Shown here piece after piece: positions 11,636-23,500 of a stretch of DNA of 64,000 nucleotides. This DNA comes from Portulaca oleracea. Its lineage: Eukaryota; Streptophyta; Magnoliopsida; Caryophyllales; Portulacaceae. The notes under the pieces were generated by a model. It saw only the letters and a program-made list of their open reading frames with translations, did not search any database and was not told the DNA's origin. Position 1 is the first letter of the stretch, and every line of letters starts with the position of its first letter. The DNA is taken from positions 29,304,832 to 29,368,831 of the forward strand of contig CM055891.1 of the NCBI GenBank assembly GCA_029582165.1, written 5' to 3'. The translations under genes were made by a program, and so were the position numbers.

Positions 11636-12539
11636 TAAGTTATGTTAGACAAGGATAATCTTACATAATAACAGAATAGGGTCTTAATTAATTAGTATCC
11701 TACACAAGTTTGAGCTATTATAAATTTTGACAAGGGATTGAACTTAGATAATACGAAAGTTTTCATGAATATTAAGTTTTCAACTAAGACTACCTTCAAA
11801 CATATTTCTTATTTGGACCTACAATTATATCATTAATAAGATGTAACATAATTAGATACTTATTGGGAAGTAATTACGACACTAGAGCTTCCTTCATGTT
11901 GAGGCTACAATTAATTAAGAGGGCCATGCTTAGAAAGATACGTGACATGAAACATGTAGATACGGACGTAAGATGTCCTTCATCTCACTTCTTATAATTT
12001 GATATAAAGTTGGAGAAATAAAAGAATATTCGAAACCACTGTCGGCATGTTAGTTATTCAATTAAGTTGTTGCCCACCAAATTCTTCCATCCCCTCTCTT
12101 ACAATATCTCATTATCCAACTTTATCAATTTCGATCTTTGTGGTGGTGGTTTTGGATTTGGAGACACCCAATGTCGATCTTTTTATGGTGTTATTCACTA
12201 TTTATGAGATATTTAGGGTCCGTTAAATTTATGAATAAATTGAATTTATTATTTTTTATTTAAATTTATTAAATTTTATCAAAAATTATCAAAATTAAAA
12301 AGATAAAAAAATAATAATTTTGATATATTAAGATAAATTTGACAAAAGTTAACAAAATTTATCAAAAATTATCAAATTTTAACTTTTACCCATAAATTTT
12401 ACACACTCTCAGTGTAGAGTTTTTTAATTTTTTTACAAGACACCCATAAATCTTTAATTGGAGGCTCATACCATAAAACTCAGGGCAACACACAGGAAGC
12501 CCTTGACAAACAAACATAAAATCATCTTTGCTAACAGCT
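11636..12539. other. Gene-free AT-rich stretch
   Basis: No supported gene. Around 12240-12400 a run of AAATTTATCAAAAATTATC-type words recurs; a related stretch occurs in intron 1 of the nucleotide-sugar transporter gene near 45530-45670, so this is a dispersed repeat of unknown class. Confidence 0.4.
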
Positions 12540-12905
12540 ACGACGAGCAAACTAGTTGTGCCTAGTGTCACATTGTCACGAGGACATTACTCTCTCCCTT
12601 ATAAAAAGGATCTCTTAATAAGGTATGCATCGCTCTTATTTATAAACCTAAGGTCCTTCATTTCCTCTTCCGATGTGGGATATTCTTCTTTTCCCGTGAC
12701 ATTCTCCCCTATCTAATCCTGTGACGCCCTCGTCACAAGTGAGGCCCCTTGACTATCCCATACGTATTGTCGGGGTGCTTGACGGGACAATGAATTTGGG
12801 TCCGGGTTGACTCTGATACCACTTATCACGAGATCATTATCTCCTTCCTAAAAGACGTCTTAATAGGGTGTTCAATGCTTACATTTATAAACTTATCACC
12901 TCTTT
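12540..12905 (-). mobile_element. TRIM-like LTR retrotransposon remnant with tRNA-Met primer site
   Basis: On the minus strand an LTR-like end is followed by TGGTATCAGAG (forward CTCTGATACCA at about 12811-12821), the standard primer-binding site complementary to initiator tRNA-Met used by plant LTR elements. Less than 100 bases further lies a second LTR-like copy starting TGTCACGGGAAAAGAAGAAT and ending near CCTCGTGACA. The two sides share words such as TTTATAAAT, CCTATTAAGA/CTTATTAAGA and AATG(A/T)(T/C)CTCGTGA. The internal space is far too short for gag-pol, which fits a terminal-repeat retrotransposon in miniature. The first LTR copy is truncated. Confidence 0.6.
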
Positions 12906-13072
12906 GGTATAACCGTTATTACATATAAAATGACTTGTCGTACAAAATTGATATCATTATATTCGTCGTAAGAAAACACTATTAGACAAGTATAAAATCA
13001 AATATATTTTAATAAAATATTATGTGAGAAATTATTAAATAAAAAAATATTGAAAAATATAAAAGACAATTA

Positions 13073-13514
13073 GGCACCGTTCTTTTATGCGGTGCTGCAA
13101 GTTGCAGCACCGCAATTTACTGCAACATACCGCAATTTACCGCAACTCACTGCAATCTACCGCAATATACTATTTACTTTTTTATTAATATCAACACTCA
13201 TTTATTACTCCCTCCGTTCCATATTAATTGTCGTCTTTGTAAATCGTGCAGTCAAATTCTAAAAATTTTGACCATAATTTTCTCAATATATATAATGAGT
13301 TGCTATATAAAATTACTACCATTAGATTGGAAACTAAAAATACTATCATAGAAGTATAATATTATAATTGTCAATAACATACTATGTAAGAAATTATCGA
13401 TCAAAGAGGGACATTGAAGATCGTGAAAATCAAAATTATGACAATTAATATGGAACGGATGGAGTATTTTTCACCGTAACTCACCGCAATTATACCGTAC
13501 AAAAGAACGATGCC
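13073..13514. mobile_element. Tourist-like MITE (TTA duplication) split by a Stowaway
   Basis: Ends are GGCACCGTTCTTTTATGCGG on the left and, reverse complemented, GGCATCGTTCTTTTGTACGG on the right. TTA flanks both sides (13070-13072 and 13515-13517), the PIF/Harbinger signature. The interior repeats CCGCAATTTAC-like words. Without the nested Stowaway (13208-13464) the element is about 185 bp. Related copies: 15273-15535, 60343-60580, 60769-61047. Confidence 0.85.
13208..13464. mobile_element. Stowaway MITE nested in a Tourist-like MITE
   Basis: The left terminus is CTCCCTCCGTTCCATATTAA and the right terminus is ATTAATATGGAACGGATGGA(G), a near-perfect inverted repeat of about 28 bp. TA flanks both ends (13206-13207 and 13465-13466), the Tc1/mariner target duplication. 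257 bp. It interrupts the older Tourist-like copy. Confidence 0.92.
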
Positions 13515-14072
13515 TTATACTAAGACAAAGGGAGTACAATACTTAAATCTAGACACTATAGAACCCTCATGTCAGAATTTAGATATTTAGAGGTAATAGT
13601 AATTGATATGTACAATGAAACAAAAAGTGTTGATTAATTAGTTTTAGATTAGTTAAACGTCTCAGTAACAGACGTCACAATTTGGCATCCCTTTCTAACT
13701 TTAATTACTTTTCACAACCAAAGTTTAACAAGGAACGACTAGTACTGTAATAAATACAATTATTGAATTATTGGATAAAGCAAAGCTTTAATTTATTCGT
13801 CCAAGTCGCACTTATTCTTGGTCTTTTCATAATTTCTTTTCCTACCCAAATGGTGACACCAATTTCCTTCTTCGAATATTGCCAAGAATGTGAAATTAGT
13901 TTGTCCAAAATGAAGGTATATATTAAGCTTGCTTATTCATGTACATTGATAGTGACATATTAGTGCACTATAAATCTCTACCATTATTGCAATTGTCTTA
14001 TATATTAGCCTAAGACATTTACACCTTGTCCTTATTTCGTTGTCCATTTAATTTTATGGAGAATAACTACTA

Positions 14073-14277
14073 CCTCCATTCCTTATTAATTGACACTTTG
14101 ACAAAATTTTGATAATTAATTATTCATAAATGAGTTACAATATAAAATTATCATCATTAAAAAGATATTTTACTCAAATTACAATGGAGGTAATTTCATT
14201 TTATAACTCATTGTAATTCATGAATAATTAACAGTCAAAATTTAGTCAAAATGTCAATTAATATGGAACAGATGGAG
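14073..14277. mobile_element. Stowaway-like MITE
   Basis: Starts CCTCCATTCCTTATTAATTG and ends CAATTAATATGGAACAGATG(GAG), flanked by TA on each side. The interior is AT-rich with internal inverted words (GAGTTACAATATAAAATTA against TTTTATAACTCATTGTAATT). The short open frame across its right end is not a gene. Confidence 0.75.
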
Positions 14278-14290
14278 TATAATAATGTTG

Positions 14291-14548
14291 CTCCCTCTCT
14301 TCCATATTTTAATTGTTATAATTTTAACTTTTCCAGTGTTCCATGTCACTCTTTGATTGATAATTTCTTACATAATATACTATTAACAATTGAAATATTA
14401 TATTTTTATCATAGTATTTTTCGTTATGAATCTAATGACGGTAATTTTATATAGCAACTTATTGTATAGATTGAGAAATTTATGGTCTAAATTTTTGAAA
14501 TTTGTCTCTATGATTTTCAAATACGACAATTAATATGAAACGGGGGAA
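14291..14548. mobile_element. Stowaway-like MITE
   Basis: Starts CTCCCTCTCTTCCATATTTT and ends GACAATTAATATGAAACGGG, with interior words shared with the other copies (GATTGATAATTTCTTA, TATTTTTCGTTATGAAT, ACTTATTGTATAGATTGAG). It lies 13 bp right of the preceding copy, so two Stowaways are side by side. Confidence 0.75.
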
Positions 14549-15272
14549 TATATTAATAAAGTAATAAATGAATTTTATGTACCTTTTGGAATTTAAGGAG
14601 ATTTACGTATAGGTGATTTTATTAGCCAAATTTATTTACATACCACTATTATAAGTTTGTGTATGTATGAAAAACACCTATATATATATATATATATATA
14701 TTATCGACATTACCTTAATTTGCCTTTGTCCATTCCCTAATTAATCCATCTACCAAAAATTGTCTCTATCAAAAAAAAAAAAATCTACCAAATATTGTCC
14801 ATTTGATCATATTCATCTAATTCCAAGTAGAAATTACTTAGGGAGGGAACTAAGCCATGACCCCATCTAACTTTCTCTTATAATAAATATTTTAAATATA
14901 TGATGTCATGAAATATGTAAAATTAAATAAATTTTTAATATTATCGTGACTAGAATTACTAATTAAATTTAGTCCATAACTTCCTTAATTTAGAGATAAA
15001 CTCTGACTTCTTCTTTGTCTAATTTTCCAAAAGACAAGGGCTTATATACAAAACTGAGTCATTTATATACATGCTATTGTAGGCTAGATAGCAACATATT
15101 TCAAAAGAAGAATAATAATAAATTATAGAAATCCGAGTGACCATATTTTTAAGGCCGTGTGAGGCTTGCCATCATATTCATATTAATGATATTATACAAA
15201 CTTGATAGCATCCTACCAACGATAATAATTAATAAATTTTCAGTATCTTCAATCTCACCAAGCATATAATAA

Positions 15273-15535
15273 GAGCTCTCATTCTTTTGTACAGTTGGTT
15301 GCGATATGGTAATGATGCAGTGCGGTGAAATTTGAAAAAGTGGTGAAAGTTGTGGTAGATGGGTTAGGTTAAGAGAGAATGTGAAAAGTAGAGAAAAAAA
15401 GGTGAGGAGAGAGAAAAATGAAAAGATATATATTGATAATGATTGTGGTACGGTGTGGTGAAATGTGGTGAAAAATTAAAAAGTGTGATGCGGTGTAATC
15501 TCACACCACAACCCATCGCATAAAAGAATGGGGAC
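15273..15535. mobile_element. Tourist-like MITE (TAA duplication)
   Basis: TAA flanks both sides (15270-15272 and 15536-15538). The left end has GAGCTCTCATTCTTTTGTAC and the right end, reverse complemented, GTCCCCATTCTTTTATGCG, sharing the CATTCTTTT core. The interior is full of GTGGTGAAA and GCGGTG words, as in the copies at 13073 and 60343. Confidence 0.75.
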
Positions 15536-15622
15536 TAAATAAAATATTCAAGAAAGAATGAAGAATCCACCTCAAAAGAATTATATTCTGGAATTGGGAT
15601 AGAGTCCAAAACATAGAGAAAA

Positions 15623-17365
15623 GGGAAATTGGAATCAAATAAACCAATCTTTGGGGGACCTTTGAAAAAACGAACCAACCTTGAAAATTAATTTACAATG
15701 AACCAACCTTGTCATGTTGATTTTTCCAGCGAACCGCCACCGAGTCTGACTCGTCGGAGATGTGACGTGGCGACGGTGTTTGCTTAGGTGGAGGGTGTTT
15801 TGACCCAAAAAAAAAAAAGAAAAAAAATTGGACAATTTTTTTTGCTGAGTTGGATTAAATAATCCAACTTTTTCTTTTTTAAAAAAATTCACATCCCCTC
15901 TCTCTCTCTCTTTCTTCCTTTCTCTTTCCTCCCTCTTATTTTCTTCTTCTTCTTCTTCTTCTTTGCTGATATCCCGACCCACAGCAACACCACACCACCC
16001 CACCTCAACTTCCTCCTCCTCCCTCTCCTTCCCCATTCTTCTTCCCTCCTTCCACCTCCTGCCTCCTCCATATCATTTTCCGACCACCACACCTCCATCC
16101 GCCGGCCTCCCCGCTGCCCAGCACACCACCAAAACCCGTCCCACGAGCCCCTTTTTGTGCTCTGTTTTCTGCCACCCCGACGACGCCCTCAACAACGACG
16201 ACCACCACCCCCACTAGCTCCGACCACCACCCACAGTCGTCCGACTACCGCGCCGTTGCACCGCCGCTTGCTGCGCCACCAAGAACGCCACCAAGAACTC
16301 AATCCCATGGTGGAACAAGGAATATTCTCAGATCAGCCCAAATTTTCTTTTCAAAAAACTTACCCACTAACATATCTGAGGGCTCAAATTTCACACAATA
16401 TCGACCAATTTGTACCAGCATCATCAATCAATCAATCTTTACAGTTCATCTTTCCAGAACCAAAGGAATCGATTCATGTAGTCGACAGTTTCCCTCCAAA
16501 ACATCATAAATTTGGACTTAAAATGTACAGATTAATGAATATATGAATAAATCAACCCTAATCTAAAAAACCCAAATGAATTCATGCAAGAAAACGACCA
16601 AATTAACACCAATAATTGGACTGAAACGTTAGGGTTGGGATGGAATTGAAGAGCAAAAATCAGACTTCATTCGAGCGGCTTCTGCTAGAACTTCTCAAGA
16701 ATCGCAAGCTGCACCAACTTCCGGTGGTCGCCGGCCCGGAAAGCAACGCCGCATCGGACAATCTCTCGTCGGACGGCAAAGAATCGTCGTCTTCCACCGG
16801 TTTCGGAACGTAGTAACACAGATTCAAACCCAGCGCATCTTGGCTTTCCTCCATTTACTCCCCATTTTTCCAGATTCAAACCCGAATTCCCAGAAAAAGA
16901 GAGAAAGAGAAAGGATTAATTTGAAGAAGAGGAACAGAAGAAGAAAGGGGGTTGTTGAAGAAGAGGAACAGAAAAAGAGAGAAAGAGAAAGGGTTAATTT
17001 GAAGATTCAAACCCAACGCATCAGCAAAGAAGAAGAAGAAGAAAATAAGAGGGAGGAAAGAGAAAGGAAGAAAGAGAGAGAGAGAGACAAAGGGGATGTG
17101 GATTTTTTTAAAAAGAAAAAATTGGATTATTTAATCCAACTCAGCAAAAAAAAATTGTTCAATTTTTTTTCTTTTTTTTTGGGTCAAAACACCCTCCACC
17201 TAAGCAAACATCGCCGCCACGTCACATCTCCGACGAGTCAGACTCGGTGGTGGTTCGCTGGAAAAATCAACATGACAAGGTTGGTTCGTTGTAAATTAAT
17301 TTTCAAGGTTGGTTCGTTTTTTCAAAGGACCCCCAAAGATTGGTTTTATTAGATTCCAATTTCCC
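15623..17365. mobile_element. Mutator-like element with ~350-bp TIRs and 9-bp target duplication
   Basis: The left end starts GGGAAATTGGAATCAAATAA and the right end, reverse complemented, GGGAAATTGGAATCTAATAA. The two arms match over roughly 350 bases (15623-15977 against 17020-17365), including AACCAACCTTGAAAATTAAT, TGACTCGTCGGAGATGTGAC and GCTGAGTTGGATTAAATAAT. The flanking nonamers TAGAGAAAA and TATAGAAAA match at 8 of 9 positions, the Mutator-superfamily duplication. The interior (15978-17019) is GC-rich for this region, codes no transposase, and holds Pro- and Ser-rich open frames on both strands, so it is non-autonomous and may carry captured host sequence that I cannot identify. Confidence 0.9.
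16660..16854 (-). other. Unidentified open frame inside the Mutator-like element
   Basis: A 64-codon frame starts MEESQDALGLNLCYYVPKPV and continues with acidic and Ser-rich sequence. Codon composition is richer in GC than the flanking transposon arms, which suits a captured piece of a host gene first exon. No family is recognised. It may equally be a chance frame. Confidence 0.25.
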
Positions 17366-18218
17366 TATAGAAAAATAGTCGAGAGTGTTATTTTATGATA
17401 TCACGGGAGTTCTGCATTGGTAATACTTAAATTTCTTCACTACCTACCACATAACAAATATGGCGATTAAAAAATTATACAACCAAATATTCCCCTCTAT
17501 ATTTATAGATTTTACATGTAGTACAATGTTAAGCAGGTAATTATATGGTTGTAACTTCTAGCTAATCACGAGATGAACAAGGTATACCAAGATGTGGACC
17601 CCTTGAGTAATTTTTCCTTTCCAAGGTTAGTTTCAAATCCTTTTGTCGATTTTATTAGGGGTAAAAATCCTTGTAACCTAGTTAAATATAAATATATCAG
17701 TTTAACTATTACTACATTTCGTCTCAAAATGTTCATCAATTTGACTGAGCTTTGATTATTCATAAGTTACAACGGTGTTAATTTTATATTGTAACTCATT
17801 ACAATTTGTAAGTAATCAATGATCGAAACTTAATTAAATTGACTATCAAGCACAAACCAAATGAACATCAAACTATAATAACATGAACATCAAGCACAAA
17901 CCAACTGAACATTGATTCCTAGACAACATTCACAGCCACATTTTTTTCCCCAAACAACATTAAATTCCAGCAGTCGATTCCCAAATAACATTTTCATTTC
18001 AGCTGATTCCCAGACAACTATTAATACATTTTAGTGTCTTTTTCTTTTTTTTCCCCATCTTTTCAAGTGTCCAGCCAAAAAACTGAAGAAGAAAAATGGT
18101 GAAATAATTCCATCCACAGATTGAATAATTATGGGTCTAGATTGATCACGTTCACATGTTCATTTTGATGTAATGTTCATCCTATTTACTCCCTAGGATA
18201 TTAATTTCATAATAATTT
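17366..18218. other. Gene-free AT-rich stretch
   Basis: No supported gene. Around 17860-18000 a short motif (GAACATCAA, CAGACAAC, ACAACATT) recurs irregularly. The two overlapping 60-65 codon frames near 17570 on opposite strands are chance frames. Confidence 0.4.
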
Positions 18219-18450
18219 ACCAGTGAGTTTTAGCTCAAGTGGCATGAGGGTAGGAGATTTATCTTTCCCACCAGGGGTTTGATTCTTGATGATCACAATT
18301 TCCTTGATAGAGGACTCAGTAGGTGACCCAACTTACCAATTTCTATGCTCATCATGAAGGTTCAAATTTTGGTGAAAGTAGCTTGTGTCCAAACCTCCTA
18401 AATTTCACCGTTCAGGTATAAAATTTCCTTAGATTAATATACATATATTA
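18219..18450 (+). mobile_element. tRNA-derived SINE
   Basis: The head reads GTTTTAGCTCAAGTGGCATG, matching a tRNA-type pol III A box (TAGCTCAAGTGG), and about 55 bases later GGGGTTTGATTCTTG matches a B box. The body then has CCTTGATAGAGGACTCAGTA and a 3' part rich in AATTTC, ending before TTAATATACATATATTAATA and a CA-rich tail. This is the layout of plant tRNA-derived SINEs. The exact 3' end and target duplication are not certain. Confidence 0.65.
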
Positions 18451-18718
18451 ATACACACACACTCACACACACATATATATATTTATATATATATCGATTA
18501 TTGAGAGAGCCAAAATACTTAAAAGTCATATAAAACCGCAAATTGCATACAAAATAATTAACAACCACCTCCAAAACCCTAAAGTTACAACCAAACATCT
18601 AAAAATAAATAACACAACAAGGACTTTCGCGCTCACAACAATCGAAAGAAACCTTCACATCTCAATCACGGTGTAAGATCAATATCCTCAATTTGGTGGC
18701 TCGTCGTGGACTCGGACG

Positions 18719-18759
<41 letters not shown>

Positions 18760-20502
18760 TTCAATGATCGAAATACAAATGTTGTACAGATTTCTTCGCT
18801 GATTCCTAGGCTTGTATTCTCTTGTTTGAAATAAAGTTTTTTTTAACCTTTTCAAAAACAAAAAAAAATAAATAAATATATATATATATAGATAAAGGTT
18901 TGAAGAAAAAGAAAAATAATGGATTCAATTTATTAATAAATTTATAAGATGTTGTCTTTAATTAATAAGAAGCAATTAATCCAATCTCTGTAGGATTGCC
19001 ATGTATATATATGTTCATTACTATTGTGTAAATGTGGCTCCTCAATCATCATGGAATGCTACATGACATTGATTTGAATTGGAGTAAAAGGACGGCAATG
19101 CACTATTGCTACATCGGTCTTAATAGGAGTATTTGCTAGGCAAGCAAAACGTCATGATTCATGACGATGTGGATTTCATTTGTTTTGAAGTTTTTAGTAT
19201 TCCATTTACATATGTGGCTTTTTTGAAAAGGGATATATTTGATTTTGATGGTGAAAGATGAATTTGAATGGAAGAAATTAAACTATGCAACGGACAAAGT
19301 AAGAGACAAGATGGAGCATTTAACAAAAGTGCTAGTATTAATTAGTTTTTGGGGCCCAATTTAGAGGGTAGTAACTTTGATCAGGAAACCATAATTATGG
19401 TGCTTAAACTCCACTTTTCTTTGAATTTTGAAAAAAAAAATTGGAGATCCAAAGAAAATAATTCCATTACCGATTTATCCATGAGCGGAAGCTTTTTTTT
19501 TTTATTTTGAGTAAAAGTGAATCAATTGAAGATTTGCATAGTTGACCCCGAAAAATAAAAAGGAAAGAAGAAGAACATTGCAAGGTAGAGTTTGGGCCTC
19601 CTGGAAAAAGAAAAGAAGAGCTTTGGGCCCCAAAAAAGAAAAAAAAGGAGTCTTAGGCCTTTTACTGTATCAAACAGCCCAAAAAAAAAAAAGAATTCAC
19701 AATCAGGGTTGCAACTAACCAAGCTGGCTTGCCGAGCACAGACCTGGTCTAGCCGAACCCAAACCTAGAAGAACTCGGCTTGGCTCACCTGTTTTGGTTC
19801 TGGTGTTGTCTAACTGAACCTTAACTTAATAGAACTCAGCTTGGATCACCTGTTCCAAGACCTGCTTTTGATGTTCGAGGGAAAACTTGCTTGCCGGTTC
19901 CTTACTATTTTTTGTTATAGGGTATATACAGTTAAATTTGGCAAAATTTGAATATTAATTATTTAATATACATGTTGATTTAAATATAAAGTTACGATGG
20001 TTAGATTTATCACGACATCTTGGCAAGTACTTTCATATGAATGTATTGATGTAATTTTTACATATACTACCTTCGTCCCTAAATAATTGTGTTAGAACTT
20101 TTAGATTAAGGAAGTGCATTGAAGATCACAAAAGTCTAGCGTGGTTTTCTTGATTTTGATTTTCCATGTAAATTGGGCATCCTTTCAATATTGTTCTTCT
20201 CCTCTCTATCGTTTGTATCAATTTCGTGATTGTGTTTTGATAAACGACATGTATTAGCTTGGTACAGATTCCTCAATATTGGATGGTTTAAATGCACGTC
20301 GAAAATCAAAAGATCAATCGATCATGATGTGGAACAAGCATATGTGCTTAGACAAAGAAGGGGATTGTTGAGCATGCAAGTTTCTAAGTAAAGAACTCGA
20401 TCAATGACATTCAGATGAAGAAAATCACACCACAACAGCAGCAGCAGCAATTGTACTGACGGTGTGTGCATGGGAGTCAAAAGGATTATAAGTTTTATAA
20501 CC
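18451..20502. other. Gene-free stretch with TA and CA microsatellites
   Basis: No supported gene. It holds a CA run (18454-18470), TA runs (18474-18492 and 18721-18759), and purine/pyrimidine-rich stretches around 19430-19700. Near 19715-19870 a degenerate repeat uses the words GAACTCGGCTTGGCTCACCT and GAACTCAGCTTGGATCACCT about 70 bases apart. At 20070 a fragment TACCTTCGTCCCTAAATAAT looks like a broken Stowaway end. Confidence 0.4.
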
Positions 20503-23500
20503 TCAATATTGCATTTGAGTTTGGATGGACCGTTTGCAACTCGCCCTTCTCTTTCGTCTTCTGGCTTTCATAAGTATCCGCCGTGCTGCTTCGTTCACCT
20601 CATTTGACATACTACACAAAGCTGCATTTTTGCAGAAAATGATGCAAGCGATCTCAATCCATGGATGTATTGCAAACAAATTTTCTGTTTGTTTTCCGTC
20701 AATATATGAAAATGGCAGCTTACTAGACGAGGCAGAAGGTTTGCAGTTTAGAAGGGTCTCAATTGGAGAAAAACTACATACCTGATTCACTTTCAACTAT
20801 GAAGCAAGAGAGTTCTTCATCACTTTCTTCCAATTCGATGACGACTTTCTGTCCTCTAACCTGCAAGAAATCCTCACATATATCAGTCAGGCCAGGCCCC
20901 TTTTTAGTGGGGTTCTTGTTTTTTTTTTTTTTTTTTGGGGGGGGGGGTGTTGGGGGGGTAAAATGAACTTGGACCAGATTGATTACAATGTTAATTAACT
21001 AGAAAGGGCAGAATATATAAGAATTAGCACTACATGTAGCATCATTACCATTGGAGAAGTCCTCCTTTGTTTCAGATTCCTGCAGTAGTTCCGAACTTGG
21101 TTTGGGGAAGTAAGTTTCTCAGATTTTACAGTTGTCCATGTTCCAGTTTCTACCTTTGGAATACAACGTGCTTGTTTCGATTCCTTCATGGGGTCAGCTT
21201 CTCTAAATTTGAGTAAAAATAGTCGAAAATGAATAAGGATTGGAAATATTATGCTAACTTTTTACAAGAAGCTTGAATTATGTGTGTGTAGATAACCATT
21301 TTTTTCCCCGGGTTCTTACTTTCTTATGATGATGACAATGCCAACACAGAGATAAGTAGAACTCCCCCCCCCCCTTCTTTTTTCCTAATGAAAACAACTT
21401 TGATCGTCAAAAACTTTAACATACCTCCGGAGAAACGGTTTTTGTGATGAAGATGCACCTGTAACCTGCAGCATTGGGTTTTTACTGTTTAATAAAAGAT
21501 ATATTTGTATGTTCTTCATATTGTTAACGATAAGTGCTTGTTCATCTTCCGCTTTCTACCTTTGGAATACAAGGTGCTTGTTTCGGTATCTTTACATCCT
21601 CAGCTTCCCTGAAATTAGGGGAGGGGAAAAAAAGTTGAATCAAAATGCCACCTTCTCACAGAAAGCTAGAATCTAAAACAGCCAAAATGACCATGTTTAA
21701 GTTCGCAGAAGACAGTCCGTGCACTTGTTTCCTATACCTTGGACAAATTATGGGCTTAAGGCTAATTTCTGAATTTTGTAAGGTGTACAAAAACAATACC
21801 AAGAACTGAAGAAAGTATTTCATAGGCAACAACATGGATTTAAGATTCCAGAAAAGAAAATGTCACCCATGCATATTCCTTGGGATATTCACTTTCTTAA
21901 AAAAAAATGATGGATGTATTGTGAAAGAACAATTCAGCTCCACAGAAACTCAACATACCTCCTGAGAAATGGTTCTTGTGTTGAAGATTCACCTGTGGCC
22001 TGCAGCATCAATTGCTTGATAAATACAGATTCGTAGTACATTCTTTGCATTATTAAACTCATGAACAAAGAGTAAAGAGAACCTTGGGCGGAAGATTAGC
22101 ACGTGGCATTTCCTTTTGATTCAAGACCTTAAGGCTGCAATTGATTGTCTGCTCGTGAAAGAGCTAAATGCAAATCACATTTATCAGCGAAAGTGCATTG
22201 ACACTTGACAGAATCAGGGTAACTGGAAGCTAAAATATGCTCACAGAAAAAAAAGGACAGATTATTGGGGGATTACGGACATGCCTGCAAATCTCTGGAT
22301 AAACTTTTGTACAGTTCGTCGTAATGTTTCTGAATAGTACCCGGCAAATTAGAGACGGCAGACAGGATCTGCTCCAAATTTTCCTGTTGTGCAACTTTGC
22401 TCAATTGACCGTTGATTGATTTGAGACCTACATCGTGTGTAGCTCTTATATCTTCTTGCCCTCGATTCTGCTTAAAAAGTTTTCAACCGGTTAAAATAAA
22501 GGTTTTGAAGTAATCAGGGTACTGCACAAGAAGCCAAAACTCATACCAGCAGATGAAGAGAATCGTCATGAGCAGTCGACTTCTGTCGTAAGCCCACCAC
22601 TGAGAAGCAAGAATATGAGCAATAAATGGAGGTTATCACGTAGTTTATGTCATCGATATTTTGAGATGTAAGTCTTGGAACTTGACACATGCATGACAAA
22701 GATACTTAACTAGGAGAACTTTAATGCCATAAACAAATTATAGGTATTCTGACTGAGGTCTACAACTCATAGTTTCTTGTACCCAATTACCTATTCACCT
22801 TAATTTCTCCCAATAGTGAGAAATAAAATATGGATATTAACATCTGGTAACATATATGATTACGTGAGTTATCTTAAGCCTACGAGACTACAAATTTTAA
22901 ACAACTCACCTTCAAGTAACAGCTCTTTCGTTCCTTTGCTTATTTGCAAGACATCAGCCTGAACAGAGTCCAAGATCATTGCAAACCTGCTGATCGATGT
23001 TTCCACTGCTGTGATTTTGCGGTCAAGTTCATCATTCAGCTGACCTGTGAAAGAAAACAGCAGTGGTTATCGCATATAATTGCTTCTGAATATGTAAGTG
23101 TCTAATGTTGAGCTCTTGAAGAGATATCTCATTGACGAATGACACAATTCATGACCTATTGCCTAAGATTTCTGCAGTATTCACAACGTAATGCGAGTAA
23201 AAAACATAAACTAAACCCGCGGTACTCATAGCAAGAGCCAAACATACATTTGTGATCTGGTACAGTAACAGAGCTCCATCTTCGTGTCAAACCCGATGAT
23301 GACCTGGAAACTGGCAACTGGCTATCCTCTCGAGAGTAAGAACCAGGGGCAAGGCAAGACATTCTTCTGATTGAGTTGTCTTTTTCTTGCGAGCCAAATC
23401 TCTGCAAAAAGAGGAGAGATATACTAAATACAAAGAAATAAGGCCAAAATTTGACAGCTAATAGCACAGTTCCTAGATCAAAGTGAAACTTTGCAAATTT

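Noticed and set aside
14251..14454. 67-codon frame MSINMEQMEYNN
   Set aside because: It crosses the right end of one Stowaway and the left part of another; no protein likeness.
15889..16217. Arg/Glu- and Pro/Ser-rich frames on both strands
   Set aside because: Low-complexity GAGGAA/TTCCTC sequence of the Mutator-like arm gives long frames without any stop by composition alone.
20503..20796. 97-codon open frame starting MKVNQVCSF on the minus strand
   Set aside because: Only its last 119 bases are the final PRD3 exon. The part before the acceptor at 20622 is intron read in frame by chance.
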